From positions 8,588,227 through 8,652,226 of the forward strand of contig JARUPZ010000012.1 of assembly GCA_031213475.1 (NCBI GenBank): DNA of 64,000 bases, given 5' to 3'. Positions 23,401 to 38,400 of the stretch are shown piece after piece. Within the stretch, counting starts at the first letter, position 1. Every line of letters begins with the position of its first letter. The notes below the pieces were generated by a model, which was given only the letters and a program-made list of their open reading frames with translations, did not search any database and had not been told where the DNA came from. The position numbers and the translations under genes were made by a program. The DNA comes from Nereocystis luetkeana. Lineage: Eukaryota > Sar > Phaeophyceae > Laminariales > Laminariaceae.

Positions 23401-26400
23401 GAGGCGGGGTATCCAACCACGGCGGGTGCACGGCGGTGGTGACTGCAAGGAGTGACAACACTGCTTGCTGCAGGATTGACTTCCAGAAACTATGAAATAG
23501 ACGCTGTCCTTCCCCGCCGGTTCCACCTTCGTCCCCTATCGCCATCTCGTATCAACACCCCCTCCCGCACGACCACTTTTCAGGTCTCAGAGGCCATGCA
23601 AGAGGAGAGTGACCGTCTCGGACGATCCAGAGCCGGCGTGATAGAGGGCGCCATGAGTCGCCTTTGGAAGGGGTACTCCACACACGCCTGGGGTTTCGAC
23701 GAGGTGCGAAGATTTGCTCCGGCCTAATTGTTTTGGCGAGAGTAAGCGCGCCGTAACGATAACGATACCTGGGGGTGTTTCTGGGCGCTCTCACGATGTG
23801 TGGGCGATAGCGTCTGCGCCGAAAACAGTAAAAATGTTTTTTAAAAAAATCAGCACCACCGGCCGATTCCAGCTACTACACGCAACGTGCCGCGACCCCC
23901 TCGGACCCCATGCGCACAACTAAGCCCCGAATATCACCGGGTGTGAAAAACCACGGATGATATTGTGATTGTTGGCTACGACCAATAACAGTGCAGTGTT
24001 TATCCCTGTACGCCGGAGCTCCATGGCGTAGTAGTAGGAGCGTGATACGTCGGCCAGGGGGCTGTGCGCCGCATCGGTCCCTCGGTGTTCATGTATCATG
24101 TTTCCCTGGTGATGCACGCTGCTCGGGTCGAAACCCCAGGTGAAGCCGCTGGGAAGAAAGGGAAACGATAACTGGGGGGGCATGGGAGTGACACTGGTGG
24201 ACTCCCTCGACACGCTCTGGCTCATGGGGTTTGAAGCGGAGTTCTACAAGGGAAGGTGGGCTGATATGTTGATATATCTCCTGCCTAACGCTTCCCGAGA
24301 ACGATGATGGAAAGAAACTCGCGCGGGGACCAATCGCAGTACGTCTATGTTGGCGGTCCGTTGGGAACGCCTGTATACACCAATCTATAGCGATTCATTG
24401 CCTTCGGAGGATTCTGTTTCACAATAAAAAAAGGCACGGCCCCTCCTTTTGCCGGGGAAAGCCGGCGAAACGTAGGCGAAACACAATCGATTCTCCATCC
24501 ATCCATCCATCCATCCATCCATCCACCCGTCCATCCATCCATCCCTCCATCCATCCATCCATCTATTCATCCGTCCATCCATCCATCCATCCATCCATCC
24601 ATCCATCCATCCATCCATTCATCCATCCATCCATCCATCCATCCATCTATCCATCCATCTATGCATCCATCATCTTTGCATGCATGCGGTGTTTTGTGTC
24701 CTACCATGCACCACGCATGCGTTGCCAGCCAGACAGGCGCTACCGTGGGGAGGCTGCCCGCATCTTCACTTGCCGCGTTCAGGCCCCTCGGACGAGCGGC
24801 TCTGTACCACCTCACTGGAAAATTCGGGCTTGAACCTAAAGTTCTGTATTCGGCGCATCGTAACAAACAGTCCGATGGCGGCACACACATGGCATCAAAG
24901 CTTAGCACTGAAAAAAAAAACGCTGTAAAAAAAAATAGGGCAGTCACTGTACATAAGAAAAAAAAAACTAAACGTGACCCTCCCCCCTATCATAGCCTTG
25001 GCCAGCATGTCGATGTATGCTGCACTATGCCGGATTATATGTCCAGTGGTGTATTTACGAAGAGTGCCATACCTCCCTTTCTGCCTGCCTGCCTGCCTGC
25101 CCTGCCCTGCCCTTCGCTGCCCTGCCCTGCCCTTGTCGCCGCTCTGTGCAGGGACTGGGTCCGCGATCACCTGACCTTCGATAACGCGGGGATGGTCAGC
25201 GTCTTCGAGACCACTATACGTGTATTGGGAGGGCTTCTTTCGGCCTTCGAGTTGTCGCGAGATCAGGTGAAAGGCTCCGACCACCGACTATTTAATATTT
25301 TTTCCTCGGCCAAGCCCCTGTCGATCTCCGAGACTCTCGCATGCCTTCGTGACGCTCACCCGGTTGGAACTGGGAATGATTCGACGGCACATATATGTGC
25401 ATGATGACCGTCTCGATCGGTGCTTGGTCATTGCCGACAACTCTAGCGTGCTGATTGGTGTTGGTTATATCTTGGATGGAGGCGTAGAAAATGATGAACA
25501 ATGCGCGCACATGCCGTGCTATCGGGGGGGGGGCATCCCCAGGAAGGCAGTAGCTACGTACCTCCGTAAGCATATTCACGGGGTGCAGCAGCATCAGCAA
25601 CAACTTGTGATGCCCAGGAAATAAACAAACACCTCTATGTTTAACTCACTGGTAGTGCATGTGGTAAACAGTGAACACATTCAATAATACTCACCGATTT
25701 TGCTTGGGGTTTGCGCGGTCGACAAAACTCGACCACCGGTACAGTTCCTCAACCTTAAGGAGCACCGTCAGTCATTTTTTTTTTTCTCCAAGAAGATGTA
25801 CCTCTATCGCATAGCATGGATTCCCCGTTGGTTTGTGATTCTTCCAAGTATGCAAGCTGGAAAAAGCTCGGTGTTTCTGCGCAGGCCGCCGCCCTGCTAT
25901 TACAGCGGACCATAGTAACTAGGGCCTATGGTACACACAAAACCTATGTATTTACCATTTTTTACCAACAATATTTGGTCCTATTTACTATGGCCCCCCG
26001 TAATACGAACCGCTCAGCGTTGGTGAATTATCGTTCCACGCGGGTGATCCTCACAAAAAAAACTTGCAGGTGTTCTTAGCCCGTGCCAAGGAGCTGGCGG
26101 ATAGGCTCATGCCGGCGTTCAGCTCCTCGACCGGACTCCCCTATAAGATGGTGGGTACCCCGCTTTGCTCCAAACGCATAGAGTATGTCGCCGGCGGCAG
26201 CCATCGATCGTTTCCCGACATGAGCCCATATGTCACGGTATTCATGGTATCCCCGTTTCCCCTCTAGTGTCGAGGAGGCGTTTCTCCGATGAAAACGCGC
26301 CAAACAAAAAATTGATGTAACCCACCCAGGTCTCAGAGCCCTCTGAGAGTCAGGAAACGTGGGAATCGCCAGCATGAGATATCGAGCTCTGTGAGCAACC

Positions 26401-29400
26401 GTAGCACGCGTCGACAAGTAGATCGACCGGCATTACGGTAGTCTGGTCAGCCCCGTACTGCCCCTTTTGGTATCCGGCAACCAGCCTATATCCAGGCATA
26501 CTACCAAACGAACATGCTGAACCATCTGCCCCGAGCTGTAACAGGGTTTTTGCCCAGTCCTGCTGTAGTAGGAATCCGTCGATGTAGTCAGGGCATACAC
26601 GGTGCGACAGCACTGTTAGGCCGCGCCCCGCTCACTCTAGGTTGAAAATTCAACCCTCGAGTGACTGAACGGACTGATTTTGTTTTTCGGTCTTCCGACG
26701 CTGTTGCCTCTTGAAGGATGGCTCACACCTTTTTTCTTCGGCCCTCCTCGGGCTGACTTTCTCCCGCGTAGCGCTGAGCTCGGCCACGTGCGTTGCTTGC
26801 GCTCGCCGTGCGTGCGTGCGTGCGTCGCTGTTGCTGTTTCTCAAGCCCGTGCTGCTGTGATACATGTTGGTGCAGACGATCGGTTCGGTTTTCGGTACCT
26901 TTGATCACATTTTACGTTCAAAACAGTGTTCTCTGTGGCCTCTTCGTTCCTCCGGGAGGCAATTGTGAACGGGGGCAGTCCACGGTGCAGCGATGCAACA
27001 TGCATGCACATGTACAGCTGCGGAAGAAATAGAGCGTGTCTTACGCGAGATGTCACCCCTCTCCTCCACTCACGCGGATTCCCTCTCCCACGCACTCACT
27101 CCATTTCGCCGACTAACAGAGTCTGTAGATCTCGATCATTTTTAAGTTTCGTCCCCCCCTCTGCCATGCACGCCCTCTGGTGTGAAATGGGTGGTCCTTT
27201 CTCGACTTTTCCGTTTAGTCCCGTCGGCGTATTTCAGCCATTTGTCAAGGATATCTGCTACCACTCTGTCCTGAAATGTAACGACCGTTTTAATTACATA
27301 TTAATGCGCAACGTGTCCTTATATTTAGGTGCACTTATCCTCGGGGAAAACGAGCGGCGGCAGCACCAGCGTCCTTTCCGAGCTGGGCACTCTGCAGGTC
27401 AGAACAGTTTCTCGTGTTCGACCTCCGTTTACATAAACCGCAGGCGAACAAAATGAATCGCAGGGCTGTATGCATCACCGAGAGGCGTACGTGACATCTC
27501 CGATTTATTTGCTACAGTAGCGCTGGCCTATAAAACAAAACACAAAGCGTGCGTCCGCAGGACGGGTGTCGGCAATGCGTTGTAGCACGCAGACGGGCTG
27601 TCGGGGTGAGAAAGCCCACCCGCCCCCGCCCCCCCCCCCCACTAGCGGTTCTTAGTAGGATGCAGCAGCTCACCCTTCGTGCGACTCGCTGAATGCCTCT
27701 CAGTTCTTCGCGCTTGGTGCTCTAGAGGTGCCTGTCTGGTCGGTAAACCCGACGTACTCCGTCCCCAGCATTGTAGGGATGCGAGGGGCTATGGTCATAG
27801 GACTACGCCCATGCATGACAATGAGTACACCCGCCCGATACACACACAAGCGGTTCGTAGTATGATGCAACAGCTCACTCTTCGGGCGACTCACCGAACG
27901 CCTCACAGCGCTTCGCGTTTGGTGCAAACAATGTTTGCCTGGGCGGTGAAAAACGCCATCCAACGCTGTCACCATTATGCAAGAAAGTCCGCTTCACAAG
28001 CGGCTCTTAGCAGGATGCACCTCACGTTTCGCTTCGCGTTTGGTGCAAGCAATGCCTGCCTGGTCGGTGAAAACCCGACGCGCTCCGTCCCCAGCACTGT
28101 AAGGATGTGAGGGGTCTGTGGTCGTACGGCTACAGCCATGCATGACAATGAGTACCCCCCCCTCCCCCTCCCTTCGCGCATACGTATACTTCCGCCCCGC
28201 CCCCACACGCGTACGGGAGGAAGTGCTTGCCGCACAACGAGTCCTGCCGTTCTAGCCTAATCTGCTATTTACGGGGGACCATAGTAAACAGGGCCAAATA
28301 TTGTTTGCAAAAATAGGTAAATGTATAGGTTTTAGTGTGTACCGTAGGTCCTATATATTATGGCCCCCCGTAATAGCCTAACCTTCTAGCCAAATCTTCT
28401 ACCCAAACCTTCCATAAAAACATTATTGCCGAACAAAACGAGTGCTTATACCGTTCTAGCCTTCTCGGGGCACGGCGGTGTTTGGTTACACCCAGGCTCG
28501 AGCGCGACACGAAGGGAGGGGATAAGCTGGAGGCGATAGACCACCCTCTTCTCTCTGAAGCGACCCACGTTTCGTACGATAGAGGTATATTTATACATAT
28601 CATAGCACCTAAAATCTTGAGAAACTTGTCGAATCTTAAGCACCTCAAATTCTTGAGAAAAATCCCGTTTTGAGGAGCTCTTTAGGCCTCACCCAACCGT
28701 GGACTTTTGATAAAGGAAAAAAAGTGCTAGCCAAGCCTGATGCACAGCTCTAATACCACGGGCCAGGTAGGTATCTCACGCAAACCGGTTGCAATTTACA
28801 TCGGACATTGGGTAGATGGAGAGTTTGCAATGGTTGAGGAGTTTCATCAGTGAGAGATATTCAGGTAAAACAAACGTGTCACCCCTAATTGCAACCCCTA
28901 ATTGCAATCCCTATGATGTAGCCCCCAATAGTAATTCCTGAGTGCAGCCCATTACTGCAACCCGTAATTGGAACCCGTAATTGGAACCCCTATTTGCAAC
29001 TCCCCCCGTTTCAAGTGCTGATTTGTCGATGCTTGCTTTTCTTTGGTGAGGGAGTGGTGCCGGGATCTTCTCGGCAAATAAAAAAATACGGTACTCGTAT
29101 TTTGTAACACGAGGCCGGAAAAAAGACAAACGAAAACAAACGGCTGTCAGTAAAGTACTAAGAGACAGAGGTTGGTTGCAAAAGCGAATGGTGCGACACC
29201 CCGATTCCAGCTCGGCGCTTCAACAAGCCCTTTCGAAACGCGTCTCCTATTTTGAAAACGCATCTTCTCTACGCCATGGCTGCTTACATCCTCGCATCAT
29301 GTGTGCGCGTGCGTGTGCAACGCAGCTGGAGTTTCGGTACCTGAGCGAGGCGATAGGCGACGACAAGTACGCCAATGCGGTGAGAAATTTGACGATTTTG

Positions 29401-29408
29401 ACTTGTTA

Positions 29409-29440
<32 letters not shown>

Positions 29441-32400
29441 TTAGAGTGATGTTGTCTCCGGCATCCGAGGTCGACGCGTTGGACGAGTCGGGTTTGGCTT
29501 TCGCTATACGTAGTCTATGTCTGACGCCAACCTTACTTGGTGAGTACGACGAAGCCGTGATACTAATACTCTGACTCGCCTTGAGCCAAGTTTGCAAGCT
29601 TAGCAAGAGCGCGATGAGACCATCTTGTTGACCGCACAATACATACGGTGCCGTACCCCCCTCCCTCTCCCGCCAAACTTGGCCTATTTGATATAGGTTA
29701 AGTTGGCGTCGGTTGGCAACGACACTGTGAAACATGCCGCTTACTACGTGAGCTAGACAACCAGGGTACGTTTTTTTTTCTTTGGCGGTCGCTCAAAGCT
29801 GGTTGTCGAGTTAGATCATTTTTGTGCGAGGTAAATAAGCTTTACTCCGCACAAGGGAATTGATCGCATCACCTAGTGTTTATGGTGAAGCACCCACGAG
29901 GCAGTTACATAGTACCCCCATTGCTGTCTCTGGAAGCGCCTGCACCGGAAATTAACTTGACTCATTGAAGCTGTCATCCTTATGCAAGTCCGCCCCACAA
30001 GTGGTTCTTAGTAGCATGCAGCTCACCCTTCATGCGAGTCGCCGGACACCTCATGGCGCTTCGCGCTTGGTGCAAGCAATGTCTGCCTGGTCGGTGAAAG
30101 CCCGGCATGCTCCGTCCCGGCGTTGTAGGGATGCGAGGGTCTATGGTCATACGACTACGGCCATGCATGAGATCGAGTACATCTCTCCTATCGAGTACAC
30201 CCCCCCCCCTCCAAAATTAGAACATTAACTCCGCACAAGGGGGATGATCGTATCACGTAGTGTGTATACGGTAAGGTATCCACGAGTCAGTTACATAGTA
30301 AACCCATTGCCGTCTCTGGAAGTGGCCACACCAGAAAAAAAACAACAGCTAGTTGACGCTGTCATCCGTATGCGAGAAAACCCGCCTCAAAGGCGGTTCT
30401 TAGTAGGATGCAGCTCACGCCTAATGCGACTCGCTCAACACCTCACGGGGCTCCGCGCTTGGTGGAAGAAATGTCTGCCTGGTCGATGAAAACCCGACGT
30501 GTTCTGTCCCGGGATTGTAGGGATGCGAGGGTCTATGGTCATACGGCTACGGCGATGCATGATAACGAGTACACCCCCCCCCCCCGCCAACACGTTCGCG
30601 CTTTTTTTATCCGCACGTTGTATGATATTTTACAAATAATTCACGCGTTCCTTTGGTCCAATTGCGTCATGAAAAAGGTCGTTCTTGCACTACAGATATC
30701 CTGACAGACGTAAAGCAACGCTACGAGGTAAAGAAAAAAATTGGCCGCGACGATTGCAAAGGAGAAGATCGTGGTGACGCTGAAAGTAGCCACTCGTTCG
30801 ATGCATGCATGAAATATCTCGCCTACCACCGAATGTTTGTGTGCGTTGGTCTATAAAGCTGCTATATAAAACTCGAGCACATAGGTCTCGCGCGCACGCT
30901 CTGGTTTTAACAATGTACTTTTTGCTGTTAGCTGATAACCGATGCAATGACACGCCGCCGATGTCGCTCCTACGTTCGTGCATGACAACGGAGGCAGCGG
31001 GGGGGGGGGGGATACACACACGTAGAGATGCAGCGACAAACGTTCAAATAAGCCGTCACCGTCTTATGTGCTACGTGCGGTAGTTTGTTGACAATTCTTG
31101 TTTTTGCCAGGGTCTGGAAGCGTGCTGCCACGGTATAATAGGGGCTATGTATGCATAGCAGGACTTTGTTGCCTCAAGAGGCAACAGTTCTGATTTGTTG
31201 ACGGAGCTCCTGCAGTGAGTGGACTACTACCCGGCAGATTGTAACTATCCCATTTGTGTGGCACATGTTCTTACGGGGGACCGTAGTAAATAGGGTCAAA
31301 TATTGTTGGTAAAAATCGCGAAATATAGAGGTTTTCGACTTTACCGTAGGTCCTATTTAATATGCCCCCCCCGTAAAAGTCGTTCATAACGCTTACCGCG
31401 GTGACGGCAATTTGTCTGGTGACGTGACCGCAAATGGGCAATCACATGGCGTGACGGCAAGTGACGGCTAAATCCGGGGACACGAACGAAACGCCCCCAT
31501 TTTTTCAGATGAACTTTACAACAAACTTCAAAACCGTATTTTTTTACGATTTTTGTACTCAGATATTATTTTGTTCTACACGTACGGTATGTGTTTTCAC
31601 GATTAGTTGTTTTGGCCGCTGCCAAGCGTACGTGTGGGAGCTTGAGGGGGAATGAGATGAAAAGCGATAAGCAGCGCGCTGCTACTTTTTTCCTTTCACA
31701 AGGGATTTCCAGAGAGACATGGAAGCGTTATTTTTTGGGAGAGGGGATAGGGGTTTGCTGGATGATGACATACAAAAACCGGTGACGTGACCGGCGTGAC
31801 GGGAGACGTCATTCATTCCCCATCTTTGCTTTGCTTTTTGGGGGACAAACCACACAAATTCTGCACTCCTACATTGGTTGGTAACGCCTACCTGGTACTA
31901 CCATACGGTCATGTTATTTTTGTTGCTCGGGTTGAGTCTATCTGCACACATTTTCTCAAGCTACAGCAGCAGTACGTCAGTTTCATTAGAGTGACTCGGT
32001 AATAAACGTGGGTGCTCCTAAAGTGAGGAAGCCTCATCAAAATTAGGCGCTGCCCCTAGATGGCAGACGTACGCGCGCCACGACACGGGTGCTGCAGCAG
32101 CAGCAGCAGCAGTGGCCCGTTGTGGCGAAAATGTTTCTTAGAGGACGAACATGAGGATAACCTACAGTACTTACGATTCACAATTAATTTGTTTCTGTAG
32201 AGTGACAGAGCGGGCCCTTAAATTGGAGAGAGCCTCGAAAAATCATGCGTCCTACGTACCCCTCTCGCATGTAGCACTCGTCTCTGTGGTGCCCGGCTCT
32301 TACCAACTTTTTCTCCACCATATGTATACATATATGCGTGCACAAAAATGTGTGTGTTTTCCAAAGGTGAACAGGGTGTACGAAGTTTTGGCGGGTATGG

Positions 32401-35400
32401 AGGCGGCCCACGGGCTCTACCCCGTCATGATGAGCCCCAGCACCGGGCAGTTCTCCAGCACACAGGCGAGGGGGGGGGCTTTATTACTGACTACTGCTGT
32501 ACTTGCCATCATTTTGTTTTTATCAAGTTGCCGGCGCTCGCTCGCTCACTCGCTCGCCCGCTCGCCAATGTTGCACCAGGTGCTCCCAGCATACCACGTG
32601 CTCCCGAGCATACTCGGGGTACCGAGGGTGTTTCGTACTGCGATTACCGAGAGTGCTACTGCCGTGCTGAGCGTTCTCGCAGTATCCGCCCTCTACTGTA
32701 AGTGTTGCGAGGTGCCCGCATTATTACCCGCAGTACCCGCGGCACCGAAATCCCCCGGAATACATGAAATTGATGTGAGCTACGTATTGATGTTGAAGAT
32801 ATTTATTTGTTGTTGTTAATAATTGTTGTTGCGGTTGCCGGAAACATGATGAGGGGATGGTCGCCGTTGCAAAAGTCGCGCCGCACCGATCGTTTCCGGG
32901 AGAAAGCCGCCCAAGCAAAAGCATGGCCGAGTCGAGTCGCATAGGGGTCTGAATCACATCGGCACGCGCTTGCAGTTTCCCCCACGCATATATATATATA
33001 TGTATATATATATATACAGCTTAATTTTTTCTGCTTGCCGGTCTACGCAAGAACGCTCGGTGCACCCCGCATCCATCACACCGATCGCCACGAGCCTACT
33101 GCTGTAGACGCATGCTCTATACGGTAGATAGCGGTGCGCCTGGAATCTTCTAAGAATATTCTGAGGCTCCTCGCTTAGGGAGCTCTTTATGTCAATCATC
33201 GTTTTTTTAATCGAACAAAAAATGCATGCGTACAACAAGTCGATCAGCATCAAATCCCATGACCTTCTACGAGGCTTAAATGTTACGAAAAATACTACCT
33301 GGTAGGAACTCCAAAACGAACGCTGTTGGGTATGATAGATAGCTTCTCACTTGGGAACAGCCTCATATTTCAGACGAAAAAAGATGGCCGAAAACTTGCT
33401 ACCCCTGCGTACGTATATAGAACTTCCCAAGTAAAAACTCGTTTGAGCCGGTCAGTGTTCACTTGCCCGGCGTCTACTTCTTCTTCTTTTTTAGCGCTAA
33501 AGAGTTTTTTGCCAGTACGAGTGTTTTCGGTCCTTGCCCGGCGGCTACGTGCGACCTATATATAGGTGAAAACGAACGCCTACCGTCTGTGTTCTCTTTC
33601 CCTTCTCGGCTCGAGACACCCCCGCGAGATTGCAAAGATCAACCATCATCCCGAAGGGGAACCTTGTACTTTACATATATTATACCAGGTATATTATACC
33701 AGGTATATACATACTTCGAAGTATATAAATACCAGGTATATATTTATATATATGATACATGGTTCAAAAGCGGGAGCGTGAAAACGGCAATAATAGCCGT
33801 GACTTCCGCCACGGTCAACCAAGCGATCGACGCAACATGCAGTTTAGGCCGAAGCCCGAGCTGTGGCGTCCCCGTGCTGTGGCACTGACCACCGCACGAG
33901 GTTTTCTTGAATGGGCCGACATATATATTATGCGTCATGTTTTTTTTTTTTTCCGTTCTTCTCTTTTGATTTGTTTTCTTTGTTTTCAGTTTCTATCTAG
34001 ATTCTGTTGTTTCTATATTTTCATAGAATGTGTACGTATGTCGTGACTATATATCCCTGCTGTACTTGGGCATTGCATCGTCTACTCTGCTTTCGTAGCG
34101 CATGCCAATGTACAGCAGGGATATATAGTCAGTGATCCGGTGTCTGTTGCGCAGCCCAACAGGCGACGCAAGGCGTTGTTGCGATATATGCACGAATTTA
34201 TGCCCGAAAACCAAGTACCAAAGTGCGTGCAAACGCCTCCCGACCCTCGAAAAGGCGCGTATCGGGATCAGAACCTAATTTTCTTTTGTTCTACTACCGG
34301 CGAGTAGAAGAAGAGCCTAAGAAAAAAATTCGCCTACGGCGAACTAAAAAGAGGGGCTCAATTTTTCCCTCGCCAAAGGCGAATCTGAAAACAGTGTTTA
34401 AACAAAAAAAAAACGCCTACGTACGGCGAACTAAAAGGCCGCAACAACTTTTTGGACCTGCGGCCGAAAAAGTTGCGAGCTCGAAATCGCGTGTTGCGCT
34501 GCGCGCAATCAGGCTCTCCGCGGCTGTTGCGGAAATCGGCTATTTTGACCAAAATGTTGCGCCAGCGCGACAGCTAATAATGATATCCCTGATGTACAGC
34601 AGTAGTATCGCTGTGGCGTAGTTTTGTGACCACAGCGCTTGTATCTCCCCCTAGGATTGAAGAGTCAACGCGGGTGCTTGATTGCGCTGGATGTCGGCAG
34701 GGAGGAAGAGCGGTTGAATGTGAAGAAGACCCACCACACCCATGTTTGGCAACGCCATACATTTTCCTCCGTGAATATAGTGTCGTATTCGAAAACTGAA
34801 TCATCGAGGGAAGACGGGGCGTTAAAACCGACGATTACAGCCACTATACGCGTGGTTGGCGGCGGGGGGGGGGGGGGGGGGGGGGGGGGCTACAAAGAGG
34901 GCGTCCGACGTACCGAGCGCATTGAAGAGGAATCGTACGACGGCGCGGGCCCAACACGATCCCACCCGTACTGTTGGGAGCTCACACCGCTCTACGAAAC
35001 AGCTACTTAGTAGTAGACGGTCTGATAACACCAAAGTTATCATTGGCTTGGTCGCTATCTTCAACACCGTGCGAAAGGGGTCAAGTGGCAGACTCGTGTG
35101 TGTGGGGGGGGGGGCGAAAAAAGCTTGCGTCTCTATCCCGTCGGTGAGCAAAATCGGACCCTTTTTTTGGTGGCGATGCACAAAACAAAACGACCACTAG
35201 GTTAGGCCCTTCAACTTTTCTCTCTCGCGTGCGCGCTGTCGCGTCCCGTCGCGCGCTGTGTTGTGTGGCCGCTAAACAATTCTACGGGGGCACCATTTTT
35301 CCTACTGTATACCTGGTATGTTGTTAATAGGTTACCTTCGGAGCGCTGGGAGACTCCTTCTACGAGTACCTGTTGAAGGTGTGGATGCAGGGGGGCCGGA

Positions 35401-38400
35401 AGGAGGAGGCCTATCGCAACATGTACGACGACGCGATGGACGGTGTCGCGGACATTTTGGTGCAGAAGGTGACAGGGCGTGCTTGACTTGAGGAGCTTCA
35501 TGCCTCAATAACTGCAGTAGCACCAAAATCCGGCTTTTTGATAAAATGTGTATTTACTCTTCCCCCCGACAAACGATTACATGTCCTATACTGCCTATTT
35601 TTGATACTCGGGGGGGGAAAGCCGTGGTTTGATACTCGGGGGATATACACTAACGCCAAGTAGTCACATCCGTTCCTCGACAGCTTTTTGACAACTTTTC
35701 ACACTCTTTTTCCAAGTGGTACCTGGTACAAGTCCGAATATAACTTGAATAATAAGGGGGTTAGACTTTGAACCTGCAGACATGACTTCAAACCCTGCCA
35801 AGAGCACCATTGTTTGTTGTTGTTTGTTGTTGTTCTCACATTAACTCTCTGACGAAGGAGTCCGTGGTCACACAAAGGTGCTGGAGCCCTAGGAAGATCC
35901 GAAAAACAAAAAAAAACGAAAATTCGGCTGCCTCAAAATACACGAGACGGAAAAAGCGCACACAAGATAAAACCAATGTGCAAAACTGAACTAACCTGGC
36001 CGCGGGTATATCCTCTCAACTATAATATAGAAGAGTACCCCCGTTCCCACCACTAACCAACTCGTGGCTGCTGACTACAGCGGATGCTGTCTGAAGTGCT
36101 GCCTGCACCGTACGAAACGCACGGTAGTCGTGAAAACGAAAGAGGAACACACCTGCCTGCTATCTGGAGTGCTGTCACAGAGTGAAGACTCGCGGATATG
36201 CAGTGGAAAAAGGAGCAATCGAACCTTACTGCCACACGAATATCAACGATCGCCATCTCTTCCTGGACTGTCTGACACAAAAAGGTGCAGCACAGCAGTT
36301 ATGATACCACGTCCCTGATAATTGCGTAGGTTATTCCCCATGAAGGGTATACAACTCGTTAAACTACAAAAACCAGTGACGAGTACCGGTAGATACTATT
36401 CTGCCTCGTGAAAAACAAAACCAGGAAAAAACAAACTATGACTGCTTCTCTCGTGATGATAGTGTGCGCGCAAATCATGGGTCTCCATGCACCGTCTTCC
36501 TGCCGCTCTTCATGGCCGCATCATCGCCTCGGCCCAATCCACCCGCTCCTTTGCGCGTGCACTCGTTGCCATTCCCTTCCAGTCGTTTCCCTTTCTCCGT
36601 CATCCTGAAAAACAAAATGCTCCTCGCACTTGCGGTTCTGATCTGAAAAATAAAAATTCTCGCGCAGGGGGAGGTCAATCCGTCTCTTCCCCGCACGTCG
36701 ACGCTCAGTCTCCCTCCTCCCTCGTCGTCGAATCCAGCCTCCAACCGGCGCAATAGACTGTGCCGTAGTGTGGCCTGTGGTGGCGCCTGCCTCCGCGCAT
36801 GGACACCCCGATTGAGCATTGCTGCTCTGCCGCAGCTGCCTAAAAAGACGCGCGAATCGTAGGTCTCCGTGCCTGACGCACCACGTACGACCCAACTCTA
36901 CTGCCGCCTGAGCCTCGCGGCCACAGGCAGCAGCAAGAAGGTATCACTCCTTGAGGGTGAGTCCGGCCTTACACCCGCCAGAAAGACCTACCCCACTCGC
37001 TATTAGCCTGATAGGGCATGCCTCGCAGCATTCCTTGCCGAGGCAGCGAGGGGAACGGAACTTGTATATATACCTGGTACATATTTTTTACTCGTTTGTG
37101 TATACTCAACACAAGCAGTACCCAGCCTTGAAGTTCGGTGGGTGCTAACGAAACATTTTTGTGCAACACAAAATGGGACACATTACTACCGGGAATTACC
37201 GGGTAATTCCCTCATGTGCGCGCAGAAGTAAAATTGTAACACCAATCAGATGAACTCAAATTTGGCGCAAAACGAGGCGTCAGGATTAGGTGAGATCACC
37301 TATTTACGGGGGACCATAGTTAATAGGACCAAATATTGTTAGTAAAAATGGTTAAATATATAGGTTTTTATGTACACCATAGGTCCTATTAACTATGGTC
37401 CCCCGTAATAACAAAACGAACGCCCGAGTCGATCACTCTATTGAAGGCTAGCTCCCCTGCCAGAACAGGGTAACAGGCACCTGGAAAAACACAGAATTTC
37501 CCGCCCACCCTACAAGCTTAGTAGTCTTTTTCTGCAAGATCATTTCAATCCCGGGGATTGGCGCCGCGCTGAGAACGCACGAAGCGCGGAGTTTATCCCG
37601 GGCGTGGCCCCCCTGCTTCGGGGCAGGAGGCCTCATCCGATCCAATACAGTACTTACATTGAACGATCAGCGGCAGCGTAATAGAAAACTGTAGGAATTA
37701 CCGGGTAGTTTCCTCAGTTTAGGAGCTCTGCCGGACTGAAAAATATTACGGTCAAAATGTGTTATGTACATACATTCCCCCCTGCTGTCGTTGCATAGCC
37801 CCTGCTGTCGTTGCATAGCCCCTGCTGTCGTTGCATAGCCCCTGCTGTCGTTGCATAGCCCCTGCTGTCGTTGCATAGCCCCTGCTGTCGTTGCATAGCG
37901 CATCAGGTGTGGGGGCTGACGTCTGACCCGCCCCACGTATTCGATACGGGGGCCAGGTCGGGACAACATGCTCACACGCCCCATGGTACAGCAGCAGCAG
38001 CAGCAGCAGCAGCAGCCGGTTAAGCGGTTGAAACGGGAACGGCCGGGTCAGCTTGACACACGGCGCTATCCTTACACGTGGCAGCGTGGCGAGCTCAAGC
38101 TGTAGCTTTGAGCTACTGTAAGCTCAAGCCGTAAACGTGACCAATCCGCCGGATTATAGAATGCCGAAAACAAGGAATAAAATCGACTTTGTCTGCCCCG
38201 CTTACGCTTGGTAAAACGCTTGGCATCTTTCGCTACCGTGCACCTGTCCGAAGAACTGAACCTGACATCTAATTCTCACTGTTTTGCCTTCACAGTGGGA
38301 GAGTAGTGGCGTCCTGAAGGAGTAGATTACTTGGGCATGGAGTTCGATTTTTACCGCAAGTTTTTTCAGGGGGGGGGGAGGGGGGGGGAAAAGGGTCGAG

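Noticed and set aside
24385..24947. Minus-strand frame of repeated MDGW
   Set aside because: Pure translation of the CATC microsatellite.
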